A stretch of DNA of 64,000 nucleotides from Mycolicibacterium anyangense (GCF_010731855.1 NZ_AP022620.1:248001-312000); one strand, 5' to 3'. Positions 26,115-37,917 are shown, counted from the first letter of the stretch. The notes: generated from the letters alone by a model not told the origin. Translations and numbers: made by a program.

Positions 26115-27253
26115 GAGCCAGACAGTTTCGCGTAGCGGCTGCGATGAGAGTCGGTGGAGCCGAATTCGTACTGCACCGCGGTCAGCCGCTTGAAGTAGTG
26201 GCCGATCGCCAGTTCCTCGGTCATGCCCATGCCGCCGTGCAACTGGACGGCGTTCTGGCCGATGAAGCGGGCGGCGCGCCCGACGGTGACCTTGGCCGCC
26301 GACACCGCCCTGGCCCGCACATGTGCCTCGGCCGCCAGATTGAGTACCGCCAGGTAGACCGCGGAAACCGCCTGCTCGAGTTCCATGTGCATGTCCACCA
26401 TCCGGTGCTGCAGAACCTGGAACGACCCGATCGGCTGGCCGAACTGCTGGCGCTGTTTGCAGTAGTCGACGGTGTCGGCGAGCACCTTGCGCATCGCACC
26501 CACGGCCTCGGCGCACACCGCGGCCGCGCCCTCGTCGCGGGCCTGGGCCAGCGACGGCCAGACGTTGTCGTCGAGCAGGGCGTCGACCGGCAGTCGCAAC
26601 CCGTCGAACTCGAGGTCGGCGGCCCGCCGGTCATCAATGGTGCGGTAGCCGTGCACCGTCACTGCGCGCGGTGGAGCGGCCGGATCGAAGTCGACGAGGA
26701 ACAGCGAAATCCCTTCGGGTTCATCGGGTTGCCCGGAGGTTCTGGCGGTCACCAGTAGGTGGGTGGCGATGGGCGCGCCAATGACGACGGCCTTGCTTCC
26801 GGACAGAACCCAGTCGGCGCCGTCGCGGACAGCCTTGGTGGACACGCAGTTCCAGCGGTCCCCGGAGCCCGGTTCGGCGGCGGCCACCGCGATGATCGCC
26901 GAGCCGTCGACGATACGTTCCAGCAAGGCGGTGGATGCCGGTCCGTCGGCGCGCTGCAGCAGGCCGGCGGCCACCACGGCGGTGTCGATGAACGGCTCGA
27001 TCACCAGTGCGCGGCCGAGTTCCTCTGCGATGACCATGATTTCGGTAGGTCCACCGCCGATCCCGCCGGCGGACTCGGGCAGGGCGGCGCCCAGGATGCC
27101 GAGTTCCTCGGCGAAACCGCGCCAGATCTCAGGCTGCCAGCCGAGCCCGACCTTCGCGGCGGTGCGGCTTTCCTCCAGCTCGTAACGGGTGGCCAGGAAC
27201 TTACCCAGCCCGTCGCGCAACAGCTCTTGCTCGGTGCTCAGGTTGAAGTCCAT
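26111..27253 (-). CDS. Acyl-CoA dehydrogenase, second subunit of a pair
   Basis: 380 residues, ACAD fold. Landmarks: GILGAALPESAGGIGGGPTE in parts, RQQFGQPIGSFQVLQHRMVDM, and QLHGGMGMTEELAIGHYFKR near the C-terminus. The start is immediately after the stop of the upstream ACAD gene (TAA then ATG, zero gap). Paired fadE genes in mycobacteria often form alpha2beta2 heterotetramers in which each chain supplies part of the FAD site. The adjacency and the different signatures of the two chains suggest that here. The substrate is unknown. Confidence 0.87.
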   Translation of the reverse strand: MDFNLSTEQELLRDGLGKFLATRYELEESRTAAKVGLGWQPEIWRGFAEELGILGAALPESAGGIGGGPTEIMVIAEELGRALVIEPFIDTAVVAAGLLQRADGPASTALLERIVDGSAIIAVAAAEPGSGDRWNCVSTKAVRDGADWVLSGSKAVVIGAPIATHLLVTARTSGQPDEPEGISLFLVDFDPAAPPRAVTVHGYRTIDDRRAADLEFDGLRLPVDALLDDNVWPSLAQARDEGAAAVCAEAVGAMRKVLADTVDYCKQRQQFGQPIGSFQVLQHRMVDMHMELEQAVSAVYLAVLNLAAEAHVRARAVSAAKVTVGRAARFIGQNAVQLHGGMGMTEELAIGHYFKRLTAVQYEFGSTDSHRSRYAKLSGS

Positions 27254-28486
27254 TTACAGCCCCAAGGTCGCTTTGGCCAGGATATTGCGCTGAATCTCAT
27301 TGGAGCCGGCGTAGATCGAGCCGGCCCGGTCGTTGAAGTAGCGCAGCGGGGCCACGGCCTGCCACGGCTGTCCGCTGACGTAGCCGTCGCCGGGCGGCTC
27401 GAAATCCTGCACCGGTCCGCCGGGGCGGGTGGCGTGTGGCTGGTAGACCCGGCCGCGCGGGCCGGCGGCTTCCAGCGCCAGTTCGGTGATGGCCTGCGAG
27501 AGCTCGGTGGACAGGATCTTCAGCATCGACGACGCCGCGCCTGGGTTCTTACCCTCGGCAACCGTTGCCAGCACCCGGTATTCGAGGATCTCGAGAACCT
27601 CCGTCCGGATTCTTATGTCGGCGAGTTTCGCGGCGAACGCCGGATCCTCGATCAGCACACCGCCCGCCGGACCGGGCTGGTTGCGGGCTTCGGTGGCGAC
27701 CGACTCCGCCATGACCTGAAGCCCCGGTGCTGTCGCGCCACCGCCCCGTTCGAACTCCAGCAGGTACTTGGCGACCGTCCAGCCGTCGTCGATCCGGCCC
27801 ACGACATTGGCCTTCGGCACCCGGACCGCGTCGAAGAATATCTGGTTCTGCACCTTCTCGCCCGAGGTCATCACCAGCGGCCGGATCTCGATACCCGGCG
27901 TCGTCATGTCGATGAGAACGAACGTGATGCCCTGCTGTTTCTTGGCCGACCGGGAGGTGCGGACCAGGGCGAAAATCCAATTCGCCTCGGTCGCGTGGGT
28001 GGTCCAGATCTTGCTGCCGGTGCAGACCAGATGGTCGCCATCGTCGATGGCCGCCATCGACAGCGCCGCAAGATCCGAGCCGGCCTCCGGCTCGGAGTAG
28101 CCCTGGCAGAAGAACACCTCGCCGGTCAGGATCCGGGGCAGGAAGAAGTCCTTCTGCTCGTCGGTGCCGAAGGCGATGATGGCGTGGGCCACCATCCGGA
28201 TGCCCATCGGTGACAGCGCCGGTGCACCGGCCAGAGTGGATTCGCGGCTGAAGATGTAGTGCTGGGTCAACGACCAGCCACAGCCGCCGTACTCCACCGG
28301 CCAGGCCGGTGCGGCCCAGCCTCGTTCGTGCAAGATCGCCTGCCAGGCCATGCTGGCCTCGTGGTCGGCGTAGACGCTGGTCATCAGCAGGCCGGCCTGG
28401 CGCAACTCGGGGGTGAGTTTCGCCTCCAGAAAGGTGCGGACCTCGTCGCGGAACTCCAGATCCTCAGCTGACCAGGACAGATCCAT
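27254..28486 (-). CDS. Acyl-CoA dehydrogenase, first subunit of a pair
   Basis: 410 residues. Landmarks: WPVEYGGCGWSLTQHYIFSRE, FCQGYSEPEAGSDLAAL (FAD/substrate loop), GSKIWTTHA, and C-terminal FNDRAGSIYAGSNEIQRNI. These are close to the FadE-type chains that partner a second chain in sterol side-chain beta-oxidation. It directly precedes its partner with no gap. AGGGG lies upstream of the ATG. Confidence 0.88.
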   Translation of the reverse strand: MDLSWSAEDLEFRDEVRTFLEAKLTPELRQAGLLMTSVYADHEASMAWQAILHERGWAAPAWPVEYGGCGWSLTQHYIFSRESTLAGAPALSPMGIRMVAHAIIAFGTDEQKDFFLPRILTGEVFFCQGYSEPEAGSDLAALSMAAIDDGDHLVCTGSKIWTTHATEANWIFALVRTSRSAKKQQGITFVLIDMTTPGIEIRPLVMTSGEKVQNQIFFDAVRVPKANVVGRIDDGWTVAKYLLEFERGGGATAPGLQVMAESVATEARNQPGPAGGVLIEDPAFAAKLADIRIRTEVLEILEYRVLATVAEGKNPGAASSMLKILSTELSQAITELALEAAGPRGRVYQPHATRPGGPVQDFEPPGDGYVSGQPWQAVAPLRYFNDRAGSIYAGSNEIQRNILAKATLGL

Positions 28487-28621
28487 CCACCACCCCTATC
28501 TGGACACGGCCGTTATCAGAAGAAGGTAAACCGTGACCTATCTTTGCGCGCAATGGGGTTTGAGTTGCGGCCGCGCGGGGAATGGTCACACAAGCCGTGG
28601 GGTGCGGACAGACGTGACACG

Positions 28622-28658
28622 GAGAGGCTCGGTCCCTGTACAAGCGACCGGGCCTCTC
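28622..28658. terminator. Strong 13-bp hairpin downstream of the MFS gene
   Basis: Arms 28622-28634 (GAGAGGCTCGGTC) and 28646-28658 (GACCGGGCCTCTC) pair with one G-T wobble around an 11-nt loop. It lies 94 nt past the MFS stop and 136 nt ahead of the fadE pair on the same strand. There is no U tract, so it is a terminator of the mycobacterial stem-only kind or an RNA-stability element. The rest of the 28487-28751 gap shows no gene I can support. Confidence 0.5.
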
Positions 28659-28751
28659 GTCTTATCAGGTACGGCCCAGCGGCCAGTTGCGTACGCCAGA
28701 TTGCCGAGAAGCGGGTCTCATGTGGCCACTTGGCGCGGCATCACGGTGGGA

Positions 28752-30140
28752 TCAGCCCGGATGCAGGCTGTCGCCGAGGTGATCTTCCACCGGCTCGGAA
28801 TCCAGTGACGCGTCCTTGGTTTCGTGCATGACCAGCAGCGCGACGAACGTCAACGCCCCGGCAACCATCAGGTACACACCAACCCAGCCGACCCCATAGC
28901 TGGTGGCCAGCCACGTCGCGATGAACGGTGCGACGGCGGCACCGAGAATGCTGGCGGCGTTGTAGGCGATGCCCGAGCCGGTGTAGCGGACATTGGTGGG
29001 GAACAGTTCTGGCAGGACGGCACTCATCGGCCCGAAGGTCAGACCCATCAGAGCCATGCCGAGAACCAGGAACTGCAGCATCGTGGTGTGCGAGGCACGG
29101 TCGGGCGACAGCAGGAATCCGAACGTCGCCCCGTAGGCCATGATCGCCCCGGTGATGACCAACAAGGTGCGCCGCCGGCCGAAGACGTCGGCCAACCGCC
29201 CGGCCACCGGGATCAGCGCTGCGAAGAACAGCACCGCGACCAGCTGCAGGCGCAGGAAGTCCACGTAGCCGAAGCCCAGTCCGGTTCCGCCCGGCGGCCG
29301 CTTGCCGGTGCCGTAGCTCAGCGCCCACGTGGTCACCACATAGAACAGCGTGTAGGTGGCCAGCATGACGAAGGTGCCGATGATCAGTTGCCGCCAACTG
29401 GTGCGGAACAACTCGGCCAATGGTGTCTTGACCCGTTCGCCGCGTTCCAGCGCACGCCGGAACACGGGGGTCTCGGTCAGGCGCAGCCGCACGTAGAGGC
29501 CGACAGCGACCATGATCGCGCTCAACAGGAATGGGACGCGCCATCCCCACGTCATGAAGGCACCCTGGGGGTCGGGTTTGGCGCTTCCGTTGCCGAGCCA
29601 CAGGATGAGAATCAGGAAGAGGCCGTTGGCCAACAGAAAGCCGAAGGGTGCACCCAACTGCGGCCACATCGCCGCCCATCCGCGCCGGCCGGGTTTGGCG
29701 GTCTCGGTGGCCAGCAAGGCGGCGCCGCTCCACTCGCCACCGAGCGCCAGGCCCTGGCTGAAACGCATCACGGCCAACGCGATCGGCGCGGCGATGCCAA
29801 CCTGGGGATAGGTGGGCAACAGGCCGATGGCGAAGGTGGCTATTCCCATCGTCAGCAGGGACCCGACCAGAGTGACCTTGCGTCCGGCGCGATCGCCGAA
29901 GTGCCCGAACAGAATCGATCCCAGCGGACGGGCGACGAAGGCCAAGCCGAATGTCGCCAGCGACGCCAGCAGTGCGGTGGTCGGATTGCCCTTGGGAAAG
30001 AACAGCTGAGGGAAGACCAGAACCGCGGCGGTGGCATAGATGTAGAAGTCGTAGAACTCGATGGTGGTGCCCACCATCGAGGCGACGACGATCCGGCTGC
30101 GGGGGACACCGTCGACCAGGTCAGCCTCGGTAGTGCTCAT
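28752..30140 (-). CDS. MFS transporter, metabolite:H+ symporter family
   Basis: 462 residues, 12 membrane segments. The family signature is clear: GTTIEFYDFYIYATAAVLVFP at the start, GHFGDRAGRKVTL (loop 2-3), FSQGLALGGEWSGAALLATE, and GRLADVFGRRRTLL. The MHS/ShiA-type carriers bring in organic acids, betaines or sugars; the cargo is unknown. I chose ATG 30140; an upstream in-frame ATG is less likely because it would add a charged tail before the first helix. Confidence 0.87.
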   Translation of the reverse strand: MSTTEADLVDGVPRSRIVVASMVGTTIEFYDFYIYATAAVLVFPQLFFPKGNPTTALLASLATFGLAFVARPLGSILFGHFGDRAGRKVTLVGSLLTMGIATFAIGLLPTYPQVGIAAPIALAVMRFSQGLALGGEWSGAALLATETAKPGRRGWAAMWPQLGAPFGFLLANGLFLILILWLGNGSAKPDPQGAFMTWGWRVPFLLSAIMVAVGLYVRLRLTETPVFRRALERGERVKTPLAELFRTSWRQLIIGTFVMLATYTLFYVVTTWALSYGTGKRPPGGTGLGFGYVDFLRLQLVAVLFFAALIPVAGRLADVFGRRRTLLVITGAIMAYGATFGFLLSPDRASHTTMLQFLVLGMALMGLTFGPMSAVLPELFPTNVRYTGSGIAYNAASILGAAVAPFIATWLATSYGVGWVGVYLMVAGALTFVALLVMHETKDASLDSEPVEDHLGDSLHPG

Positions 30141-30327
30141 CGACTCGCTTTCTGCTCGGAAAGTGCACATCATCGCATCCACACCCAGCCCGGGCGCTGC
30201 GTTTGGCGCCGGTGCCTGCGGCGCAGGGGGAGCGGTGCTGGGCAACCACACCCGAAAACCACCGATTGGGGGATGCCAGGGGTTGTCGGCTCGCGCAGGC
30301 TGACGTCGACCGTGAAGGAGGTCCGCG

Positions 30328-31598
30328 ATGCCGCCGTGGCGCTTACGTGACTACCACGACGAGGACCTGGATCAGGCGATCCAGGTCTGGGATCAGAGCC
30401 GGACACCGGGTTCCGGTGAGCCGGTGTTCACCGTCGCGGAGGTGATGGCCGCCGCGCGCACCGGGCAGCCTGCCGTGGTCGCCGAGGTCGGCGATGAAGT
30501 GGTCGGGATGGCCGTCGCGCAGACCCAGGGCGAGCGCGCCTGGATCCTGCTCATCGCGCTGAGCTCGCGTTGGCGCCATCGCGGCATCGGCAGTGCGCTG
30601 CTCAGCGACCTCGAGCGCCGGTTACGGGCACAAGGGGTGCGGCGTATCTGCGCGGTGATGCCCGAAGGCGCCACCGGCGCCGCCGCCCTGGAGAACTCGG
30701 GCTACGCCAGACGCGACGGGCTGGTGTACTTCGAGATGCTCGAACACCTGGGGCTGGACCAGGCCAACCTGCTCGACGAACTCGGTGGCCAACTGCTGCC
30801 GCCGGGCCTGCTCGGCGAGATGGCCGGCATGGAGCAGGAGAAGCAGATCATCGAGCGCCGCATCGTCGACCCGCTAGCGCATCCGGACGTTGCCGAACGC
30901 TACGGCGTCCAGCCACCGAAGGCGGTCATCCTCTTCGGCCCACCGGGCACCGGCAAGACCAGCTTCGCCAAGGCCATCTCGTCGCGGCTGGGCTGGCCGT
31001 TCGTCGAACTGTTCCCGTCGCGGCTGGCCAGTGGGAGCGGGGGATTGGCGGCCTCGCTGCGGGAGGCCTTCGCCGAGTTGGCCGAACTCGACGAGTTGGT
31101 GTTGTTCATCGACGAGGTCGAGGAGATCGCGACCGCGCGATCGGGAGCCTCGACAGCCGAGCTGGGTGTCACCAACGAACTGCTGAAGCTGATTCCGGCG
31201 TTCCGGCAGAAGGACAGCCGGCTGTTGGTGTGCGCCACCAACGCGGTGCACTCCCTGGATACAGCCTTCCTGCGGCCAGGGCGATTCGACTACGTCATCC
31301 CGGTCGGCCCGCCGGATCAGCCGGCGCGCCGGGCGGTCTGGCAGCGCTACCTCGGCAAGGCGGGTGTCGAGGTGGACGTGGACCGGCTGGTTGCCGCCTC
31401 GGAGTTCTTCACACCGGCCGACATCGAGTTCGCCGCGCGCAAGGGATCGCAGGCCGCGTTCGAGCGCGAGATGCGCCACGGCCGGGGGGAGCCGGCCAGC
31501 ACCGAGGACTACCTGAACGCGATCGGCGAGATCCGGCCCACACTCACCGCGGAGATGCTCGCCGAATTCGAGCGCGGTAAGGCCGAATTCGCGCGCGT

Positions 31599-31602
<4 letters not shown>
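30328..31602 (+). CDS. GNAT acetyltransferase fused to AAA+ ATPase
   Basis: 424 residues. An N-terminal GNAT domain at about 1-145 has [20 protein letters not shown] (acetyl-CoA motif R-x2-GIGSALL) and [21 protein letters not shown]-terminal AAA+ domain at about 160-424 has Walker [10 protein letters not shown] (204-211), Walker [11 protein letters not shown], sensor-1 LLVCATNAV and arginine-finger region [16 protein letters not shown] precedes the ATG. The fusion suggests ATP-driven remodelling coupled to acylation of an unknown target, perhaps in DNA metabolism given the convergent ligB whose stop it shares (CTAG). This is inference. Confidence 0.85.
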
Positions 31603-33137
<1,535 letters not shown>

Positions 33138-33243
33138 CAGTCCAGGGTGGCATGACCGACTGACAACATCGAGATTGAACGGATGCAGACACATTGCGAG
33201 TGCGGGTCTGCGTGACGACAGTCTCGGCGAGAACGAAGCGGGC

Positions 33244-34785
33244 TCAGGTCACCTCGAACGTCACCGCATGCCAGCCGGTGGCGCCGTCCGGCGCGGGCAG
33301 GGCCTGGTCTTCGGTCTGGGGCGCGCCGGTGTTGTCGGTGGCGCGCACCGTGATGGTGTGCGGACCGCCCTGGGTGGCCGTCCACGGGAAACTCCACAGC
33401 CTCCAGGCGTCATTGGAGTACGACGCGCCGAGCTGCGCGGGCTGCCATGGCCCGTCGTCGATGCGAACCTGCACGGACTTCACGCCGCGGTCCTGGGCCC
33501 ATGCCACTCCGCCGAAGGTGACCGGGCCCTTGCCCACCTTCTGTCCGTCGCGCGGGACGTCGATGCGCGACTCGGTTTTGATCGGGCCGCGCTCGGACCA
33601 ACCGAGCTTGGTCCAGTAGGCCTGCACCCGATCAAAGCGGGTCAACTCGAGGTCCGTCACCCACTTGGTGGCCGAGACGAAGCCGTACAGACCGGGCACT
33701 ACCAGGCGAGCCGGATAGCCGTGTTCGACGGGCAGCGGTACGCCGTTCATGCCGATCGCCAGCATGGAATCGCGCCCGTCGGTCAACGCCTCGACCGGGG
33801 TGCCGGCGGTGAATCCGTCGATCGAGGTCGACAGCACCATGTCGGCATCAGGGTGGATGCCGATGTCTTTCAACAGGTCCCGGACCCGATAGCCGGTCCA
33901 GGTGGCATTGGAGATCAGGTCGCCGCCCACCGGGTTCGACACACAGGTCAGCGTTACCACCTTCTCGATCGGCTCGAACTTCTGCAGATCCTCGAAGGTG
34001 TAGGTGATCTCGCGGTCCACCATGCCGTGGATCCGCAACCGCCAGTCGGCCCGCGACACTTGCGGGACGCTCAGCGCGGTGTCGATCCGGTAGAAGTCGG
34101 AGTTGCTGGTGATGAAACTCGGCAGCTGCACGCCACTGGGCTGCACCCCGGCGGGGATGGGTGGGGTCGGCGACTTCACCTCAGGCAGTGCGAAGCTGTC
34201 CCGGTCGCCGGACACCGAGCGCAAGCCGCGGCTGATCACCGCACCGCCGACCCCACTGAGCAGACCCAGCCCCGCGAACCCGAGCGTCACCAGGGACAGC
34301 CGGCGCCCGGGGTCCACGCCGGCCGCCTCGGTCGAGGCGGTTGCCCTACCGTCACTGATCCGGCCGGAGGTCAACCAGCGCAGCACCACGATCCCGGCGG
34401 CCGCACCGACCAGCGTGGGGACGATGTCGGTGAGCTGGGCGCCCGGCCGCCCCATGACCGCCACACTGCCAACGCCCGCACCGGCAAGGATTGCCAGCGT
34501 GCCGGTCGGAACCGGGGATCGCTCCCAGATCGCGCTCACCGCGGCGAGTACGGCGATCACCACGATCACCATCACCGTCAGGAACAGTTTGTCTGCGGTG
34601 CCGAAGGTCTGGATGGCCCATTCCTTGACCGGACCCGGCGTCAGGTTGATCACGGCGGTGCCGACTGCGGTGCGGGCGTCTGCGGCGGGGGAGAAGAACG
34701 CGGCCAGTAACTGGGCCACGCCCACGGCCACCGCGGCAGCCGCGATGCCGGCGCCCATCCGCAGACCGATGCTGGTTCGGGGCAT
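33244..34785 (-). CDS. Membrane-anchored molybdopterin oxidoreductase (sulfite-oxidase fold)
   Basis: 513 residues. Four to five N-terminal membrane helices occupy about residues 10-195. A sulfite-oxidase-type molybdopterin domain follows at about 220-400; the molybdenum-ligand Cys is near 281 in [13 protein letters not shown], with [14 protein letters not shown] and [12 protein letters not shown]-terminal Mo-co dimerisation domain ends the protein ([14 protein letters not shown]). Catalysis is expected on the extracytoplasmic side. The substrate is unknown. The start is backed by a -10 element 6 nt upstream. Confidence 0.88.
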   Translation of the reverse strand: MPRTSIGLRMGAGIAAAAVAVGVAQLLAAFFSPAADARTAVGTAVINLTPGPVKEWAIQTFGTADKLFLTVMVIVVIAVLAAVSAIWERSPVPTGTLAILAGAGVGSVAVMGRPGAQLTDIVPTLVGAAAGIVVLRWLTSGRISDGRATASTEAAGVDPGRRLSLVTLGFAGLGLLSGVGGAVISRGLRSVSGDRDSFALPEVKSPTPPIPAGVQPSGVQLPSFITSNSDFYRIDTALSVPQVSRADWRLRIHGMVDREITYTFEDLQKFEPIEKVVTLTCVSNPVGGDLISNATWTGYRVRDLLKDIGIHPDADMVLSTSIDGFTAGTPVEALTDGRDSMLAIGMNGVPLPVEHGYPARLVVPGLYGFVSATKWVTDLELTRFDRVQAYWTKLGWSERGPIKTESRIDVPRDGQKVGKGPVTFGGVAWAQDRGVKSVQVRIDDGPWQPAQLGASYSNDAWRLWSFPWTATQGGPHTITVRATDNTGAPQTEDQALPAPDGATGWHAVTFEVT

Positions 34786-34791
34786 GAAATC

Positions 34792-34797
34792 AACCTA
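34792..34797 (-). promoter_or_regulatory. -10 element, leaderless promoter for Mo oxidoreductase
   Basis: TAGGTT on the minus strand, separated by six nt from ATG 34785, with no ribosome-binding site. It fits the TANNNT pattern. Confidence 0.45.
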
Positions 34798-34911
34798 CCG
34801 CCGCACCGGTGACCCTCGTCATTACCGACTCATGACGAGCGGTAACGTGCTTACCGATCAGGAACTGAACGCCGTACGGCAGGTGCCGTGACGGCCTCGA
34901 AGGAGGAACGG

Positions 34912-35679
34912 ATGGAGATCTCGGGCAAGAACGTGATCGTCGTGGGCGGCGCATCGGGTTTTGGGCGGGCAAGTGCGGAGCTGCTGGCCTCGCGCGGGGC
35001 CAAGGTGGCGATCCTGGACCGTGCGGGCACCGACGGCCCCGAGGTGGCCGCCGCCGTCGGTGGGCCGTTCTTCGCCATCGACGTCACCGATTTCGCCGGG
35101 ACGGAGAAGGTGCTGGCCGACGCCGTCGACGCACTGGGCGGCCTGCACGTCATCCTGACCACTGCCGGTGGTGGCGTCGCCGAGAAGACCTTCGGCAAGA
35201 ACGGCCCGCATTCCCTGGAGACCTTCCGCAGCACGATCGATCTCAACCTGATCGCCAGCTTCAACATCAGCCGGCTTGCCGCGGCCCATATGGCCGGCAA
35301 CGAGCCCGAGGACGAGGAGACCGGTGAGCGCGGCGTCATCATCAACACCGCCTCGATCGCGGCGTTCGAAGGCCAGATCGGGCAGGTGGCCTACACCGCG
35401 GCCAAGGCCGGGATCGCAGGCATGTCCCTGACCATGGCGCGCGACCTGGGGCCCGTCGGCATCCGCGCCCTGGCGATCGCGCCGAGTCTGTTCGCGACCG
35501 GCTTGACCAAGGGCATTCCCGACGAGTTCGCCAAAGCCCTGACCAAGGACGCGGCCTTCCCCAAGCGGTTGGGCAAGCCCGAGGAGTTCGCCAAGCTGGT
35601 CTCGGCGATCGTCGAGAACCCGATGCTCAACGGGCAGTGCATCCGCCTGGACGCGGGACAGCGCTTCGCGCCCAAGTGA
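34912..35679 (+). CDS. SDR, 3-hydroxyacyl-CoA dehydrogenase type II-like
   Basis: 255 residues. VVGGASGFGRASAELLASRG is the cofactor motif, NTASIAAFEGQIGQ the Ser strand and YTAAK the YxxxK motif. NLIASFNISRLAA and the C-terminal MLNGQCIRLDAGQRF match the HSD17B10/type II 3-hydroxyacyl-CoA dehydrogenase group. AAGGAGGAA precedes ATG 34912. It lies 74 bp before a double-length acyl-CoA dehydrogenase on the same strand, fitting a beta-oxidation pair. Confidence 0.87.
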   Translation: MEISGKNVIVVGGASGFGRASAELLASRGAKVAILDRAGTDGPEVAAAVGGPFFAIDVTDFAGTEKVLADAVDALGGLHVILTTAGGGVAEKTFGKNGPHSLETFRSTIDLNLIASFNISRLAAAHMAGNEPEDEETGERGVIINTASIAAFEGQIGQVAYTAAKAGIAGMSLTMARDLGPVGIRALAIAPSLFATGLTKGIPDEFAKALTKDAAFPKRLGKPEEFAKLVSAIVENPMLNGQCIRLDAGQRFAPK

Positions 35680-35753
35680 GAACGGCCTCCCGCCGGCGGT
35701 CCCGGCTGTGGTAAGGCATTAGGAAATCCGGTAGCAGCCCCGAGAGGACACTG

Positions 35754-37913
35754 ATGGGTATCGCACTCACAGACGACCACCGCGAACTCAGCGACGTGGC
35801 CCGTTCGTTCCTGACCGCGCAAAAAGCGCGTTGGGCTGCACGGGAACTGTTGGATGCCGACGAGGAGACCCGTCCGGCGTTCTGGGCCGAGCTGGCCGAG
35901 CTCGGCTGGCTCGGCCTGCACGTCGACGAACAGTACGGCGGCTCGGGGTATGGACTTCCCGAGCTCGTCGTCGTCGTCGACGAATTGGGCCGCGCCGTGG
36001 CGCCGGGGCCGTTCGTGCCGACGGTCGTCGCGTCGGCAGTGGTCGCCGCAGTCGGCTCCGAGGAGCAGAAGGCCCGGCTGCTGCCCGGGCTGACCGACGG
36101 AAGCGTCACTGCCGCACTAGGTCTGAGCCCATCAATCACCGTGGCCGGCGGCACCGCCTCCGGTGACGCGGGCGTGGTCTTGGGCGCCGGACTCGGTGAT
36201 CTGCTGTTGCTCGTCGCCGGTGACGACGTGGTCCTGGTCGCCCGCGACGGCGACGGGGTGAGTATCGACGTACCCGCGAACCTTGACCGCACCCGCCGGT
36301 CGGGCCGGGTCACACTCAGCGACTCGCCCGTCATCGATGTGTTCCCCGGTGCGCGATCGGTGGCCGTCGCCTACGCGCGGACCCTGTTTGCCGCCGAGGC
36401 GGCCGGCGGTGCGTCGGACTGCGTGGACACTGCTGTCGAATATGCCAAGGTGCGTGAGCAATTCGGCCGCGCGATCGCCACCTTCCAGGCAGTCAAGCAC
36501 CACTGCGCCAATATGATCGTGGCCTCCGAGTCGGTGGTCGCGGTGGTATGGGATGCCGCCCGCGCCGCTGGGGATGATGCCAAACAGTTCGAACTGCTCG
36601 CCGCCGCGGCAGCGACCCTGGCCTTCCCCGCCTATGTTCGCAACGCCGAGCTGAACATTCAGGTGCACGGCGGCATCGGGTTCACCTGGGAGCACGACGC
36701 GCATCTTCATCTACGCCGGGCACTCACCCTGCAGGCGCTGCTCGGCGGCGACGGCCCTGCCACCGATGTGTTCAGCCTGACCGCCGCCGGAGTCGGCCGC
36801 GCCAACACCCTGGAACTACCTCCGGACGCCGAAGCGCTGCGGGAGCAGATCCGCACGGATGCAGCTGAATTGGCCAAGCTGGAAGGCAAAGCGCAACTCG
36901 ACGAGCTGATCGCGACCGGTTACATCCAGCCGCATTGGCCCAAGCCGTGGGGCCGAGCTGCCGGGCCGATCGAACAGGTGCTCATCGAGGAGGAGTTCGC
37001 CGCTGCCGCCGTCAAACGGCCCGACTACGCCATCACCGGGTGGGTGATCCTGACCCTCGTCCAGCATGGAACCTCCTCGCAGATCGAACGATTCGTCGAG
37101 AAGGCGCTGCGCAAGGACGAGATCTGGTGCCAGCTGTTCTCCGAGCCGTCGGCGGGCTCGGACGCCGCCGCAGTCAGGACCCGGGCCACCCGAGTCGACG
37201 GTGGCTGGAAGATCAACGGCCAGAAGGTGTGGACCAGCGGGGCGCACTACTGCAAGCGCGGGCTGGCCACGGTGCGTACCGATTTGGACGCGCCGAAGCA
37301 TCAGGGCATCACCATGGTCATCATCGACATGGAGGCACCGGGGGTGGAGGTCCGGCCGTTGCGCCAGATCACCGGTGGTTCGGAGTTCAACGAGGTCTTC
37401 TTCAACGACGTCTTCGTGCCCGACGAGGACGTGGTCGGTGAGCCCAACACCGGGTGGACCGTCGCGCGGGCCACGCTCGGCAACGAGCGGGTCAGCATCG
37501 GTGGCGGCGGGGGCGATATCGCACCCGCCTCAGCCTGGCTCGTGGATCTGGCCCAGCGCAACGGTGGCCGGGTGGTCGGCGCGGTGCAGCGGGTCGGCCG
37601 CTTCCTGTCGGAGGATCATGCGCTGCGTTTGCTCAATCTGCGCCGAGTGGTGCGCAGCATCGAAGGTGCCGGCCCCGGACCGGAGGGCAACATCACCAAA
37701 CTGAAACTGGCCGAACAGTTCCAGGAACAGGGCGCGATCGCCGCGAGTCTGGTCGGCACGGAACTGGCGCTCGACGATGGTGAAGCAGCGCTGGCTGCCC
37801 GGGCCGCGATGGGTGCGCGCGGTATGGCGATCGCCGGCGGGACATCGGAGATCACGCGCAACCAGATCGCCGAGCGAATCCTGGGTATGCCGCGCGATCC
37901 GCTAATCAAGTAG
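35754..37913 (+). CDS. Fused two-domain acyl-CoA dehydrogenase (FadE34-like)
   Basis: 719 residues, about twice the usual ACAD length. The first ACAD half (1-~345) ends in VHGGIGFTWEHDAHLHLRRA; the second half (~350-719) contains QLFSEPSAGSDAAAVRTRA, KVWTSGAHYCKRG, and ends GGTSEITRNQIAERILGMP. This is a covalent version of the alpha/beta FadE pair and resembles the single-chain FadE34 of steroid side-chain oxidation in M. tuberculosis by size and layout. GAGAGGA precedes the ATG. Naming as fadE34 would need phylogeny. Confidence 0.87.
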   Translation: MGIALTDDHRELSDVARSFLTAQKARWAARELLDADEETRPAFWAELAELGWLGLHVDEQYGGSGYGLPELVVVVDELGRAVAPGPFVPTVVASAVVAAVGSEEQKARLLPGLTDGSVTAALGLSPSITVAGGTASGDAGVVLGAGLGDLLLLVAGDDVVLVARDGDGVSIDVPANLDRTRRSGRVTLSDSPVIDVFPGARSVAVAYARTLFAAEAAGGASDCVDTAVEYAKVREQFGRAIATFQAVKHHCANMIVASESVVAVVWDAARAAGDDAKQFELLAAAAATLAFPAYVRNAELNIQVHGGIGFTWEHDAHLHLRRALTLQALLGGDGPATDVFSLTAAGVGRANTLELPPDAEALREQIRTDAAELAKLEGKAQLDELIATGYIQPHWPKPWGRAAGPIEQVLIEEEFAAAAVKRPDYAITGWVILTLVQHGTSSQIERFVEKALRKDEIWCQLFSEPSAGSDAAAVRTRATRVDGGWKINGQKVWTSGAHYCKRGLATVRTDLDAPKHQGITMVIIDMEAPGVEVRPLRQITGGSEFNEVFFNDVFVPDEDVVGEPNTGWTVARATLGNERVSIGGGGGDIAPASAWLVDLAQRNGGRVVGAVQRVGRFLSEDHALRLLNLRRVVRSIEGAGPGPEGNITKLKLAEQFQEQGAIAASLVGTELALDDGEAALAARAAMGARGMAIAGGTSEITRNQIAERILGMPRDPLIK

Positions 37914-37917
37914 CAGG

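Noticed and set aside
26759..28213. 484-codon plus-strand frame over the fadE pair
   Set aside because: Antisense mirror of two well-supported acyl-CoA dehydrogenases.
28533..28808. Short frames between the fadE pair and the MFS gene
   Set aside because: They read through the hairpin, have no ribosome site, and look unlike any family.
28824..30350. 508-codon plus-strand frame over the MFS gene
   Set aside because: Gln/Gly/Arg-rich translation without membrane helices or family motifs; the MFS on the other strand is clear.
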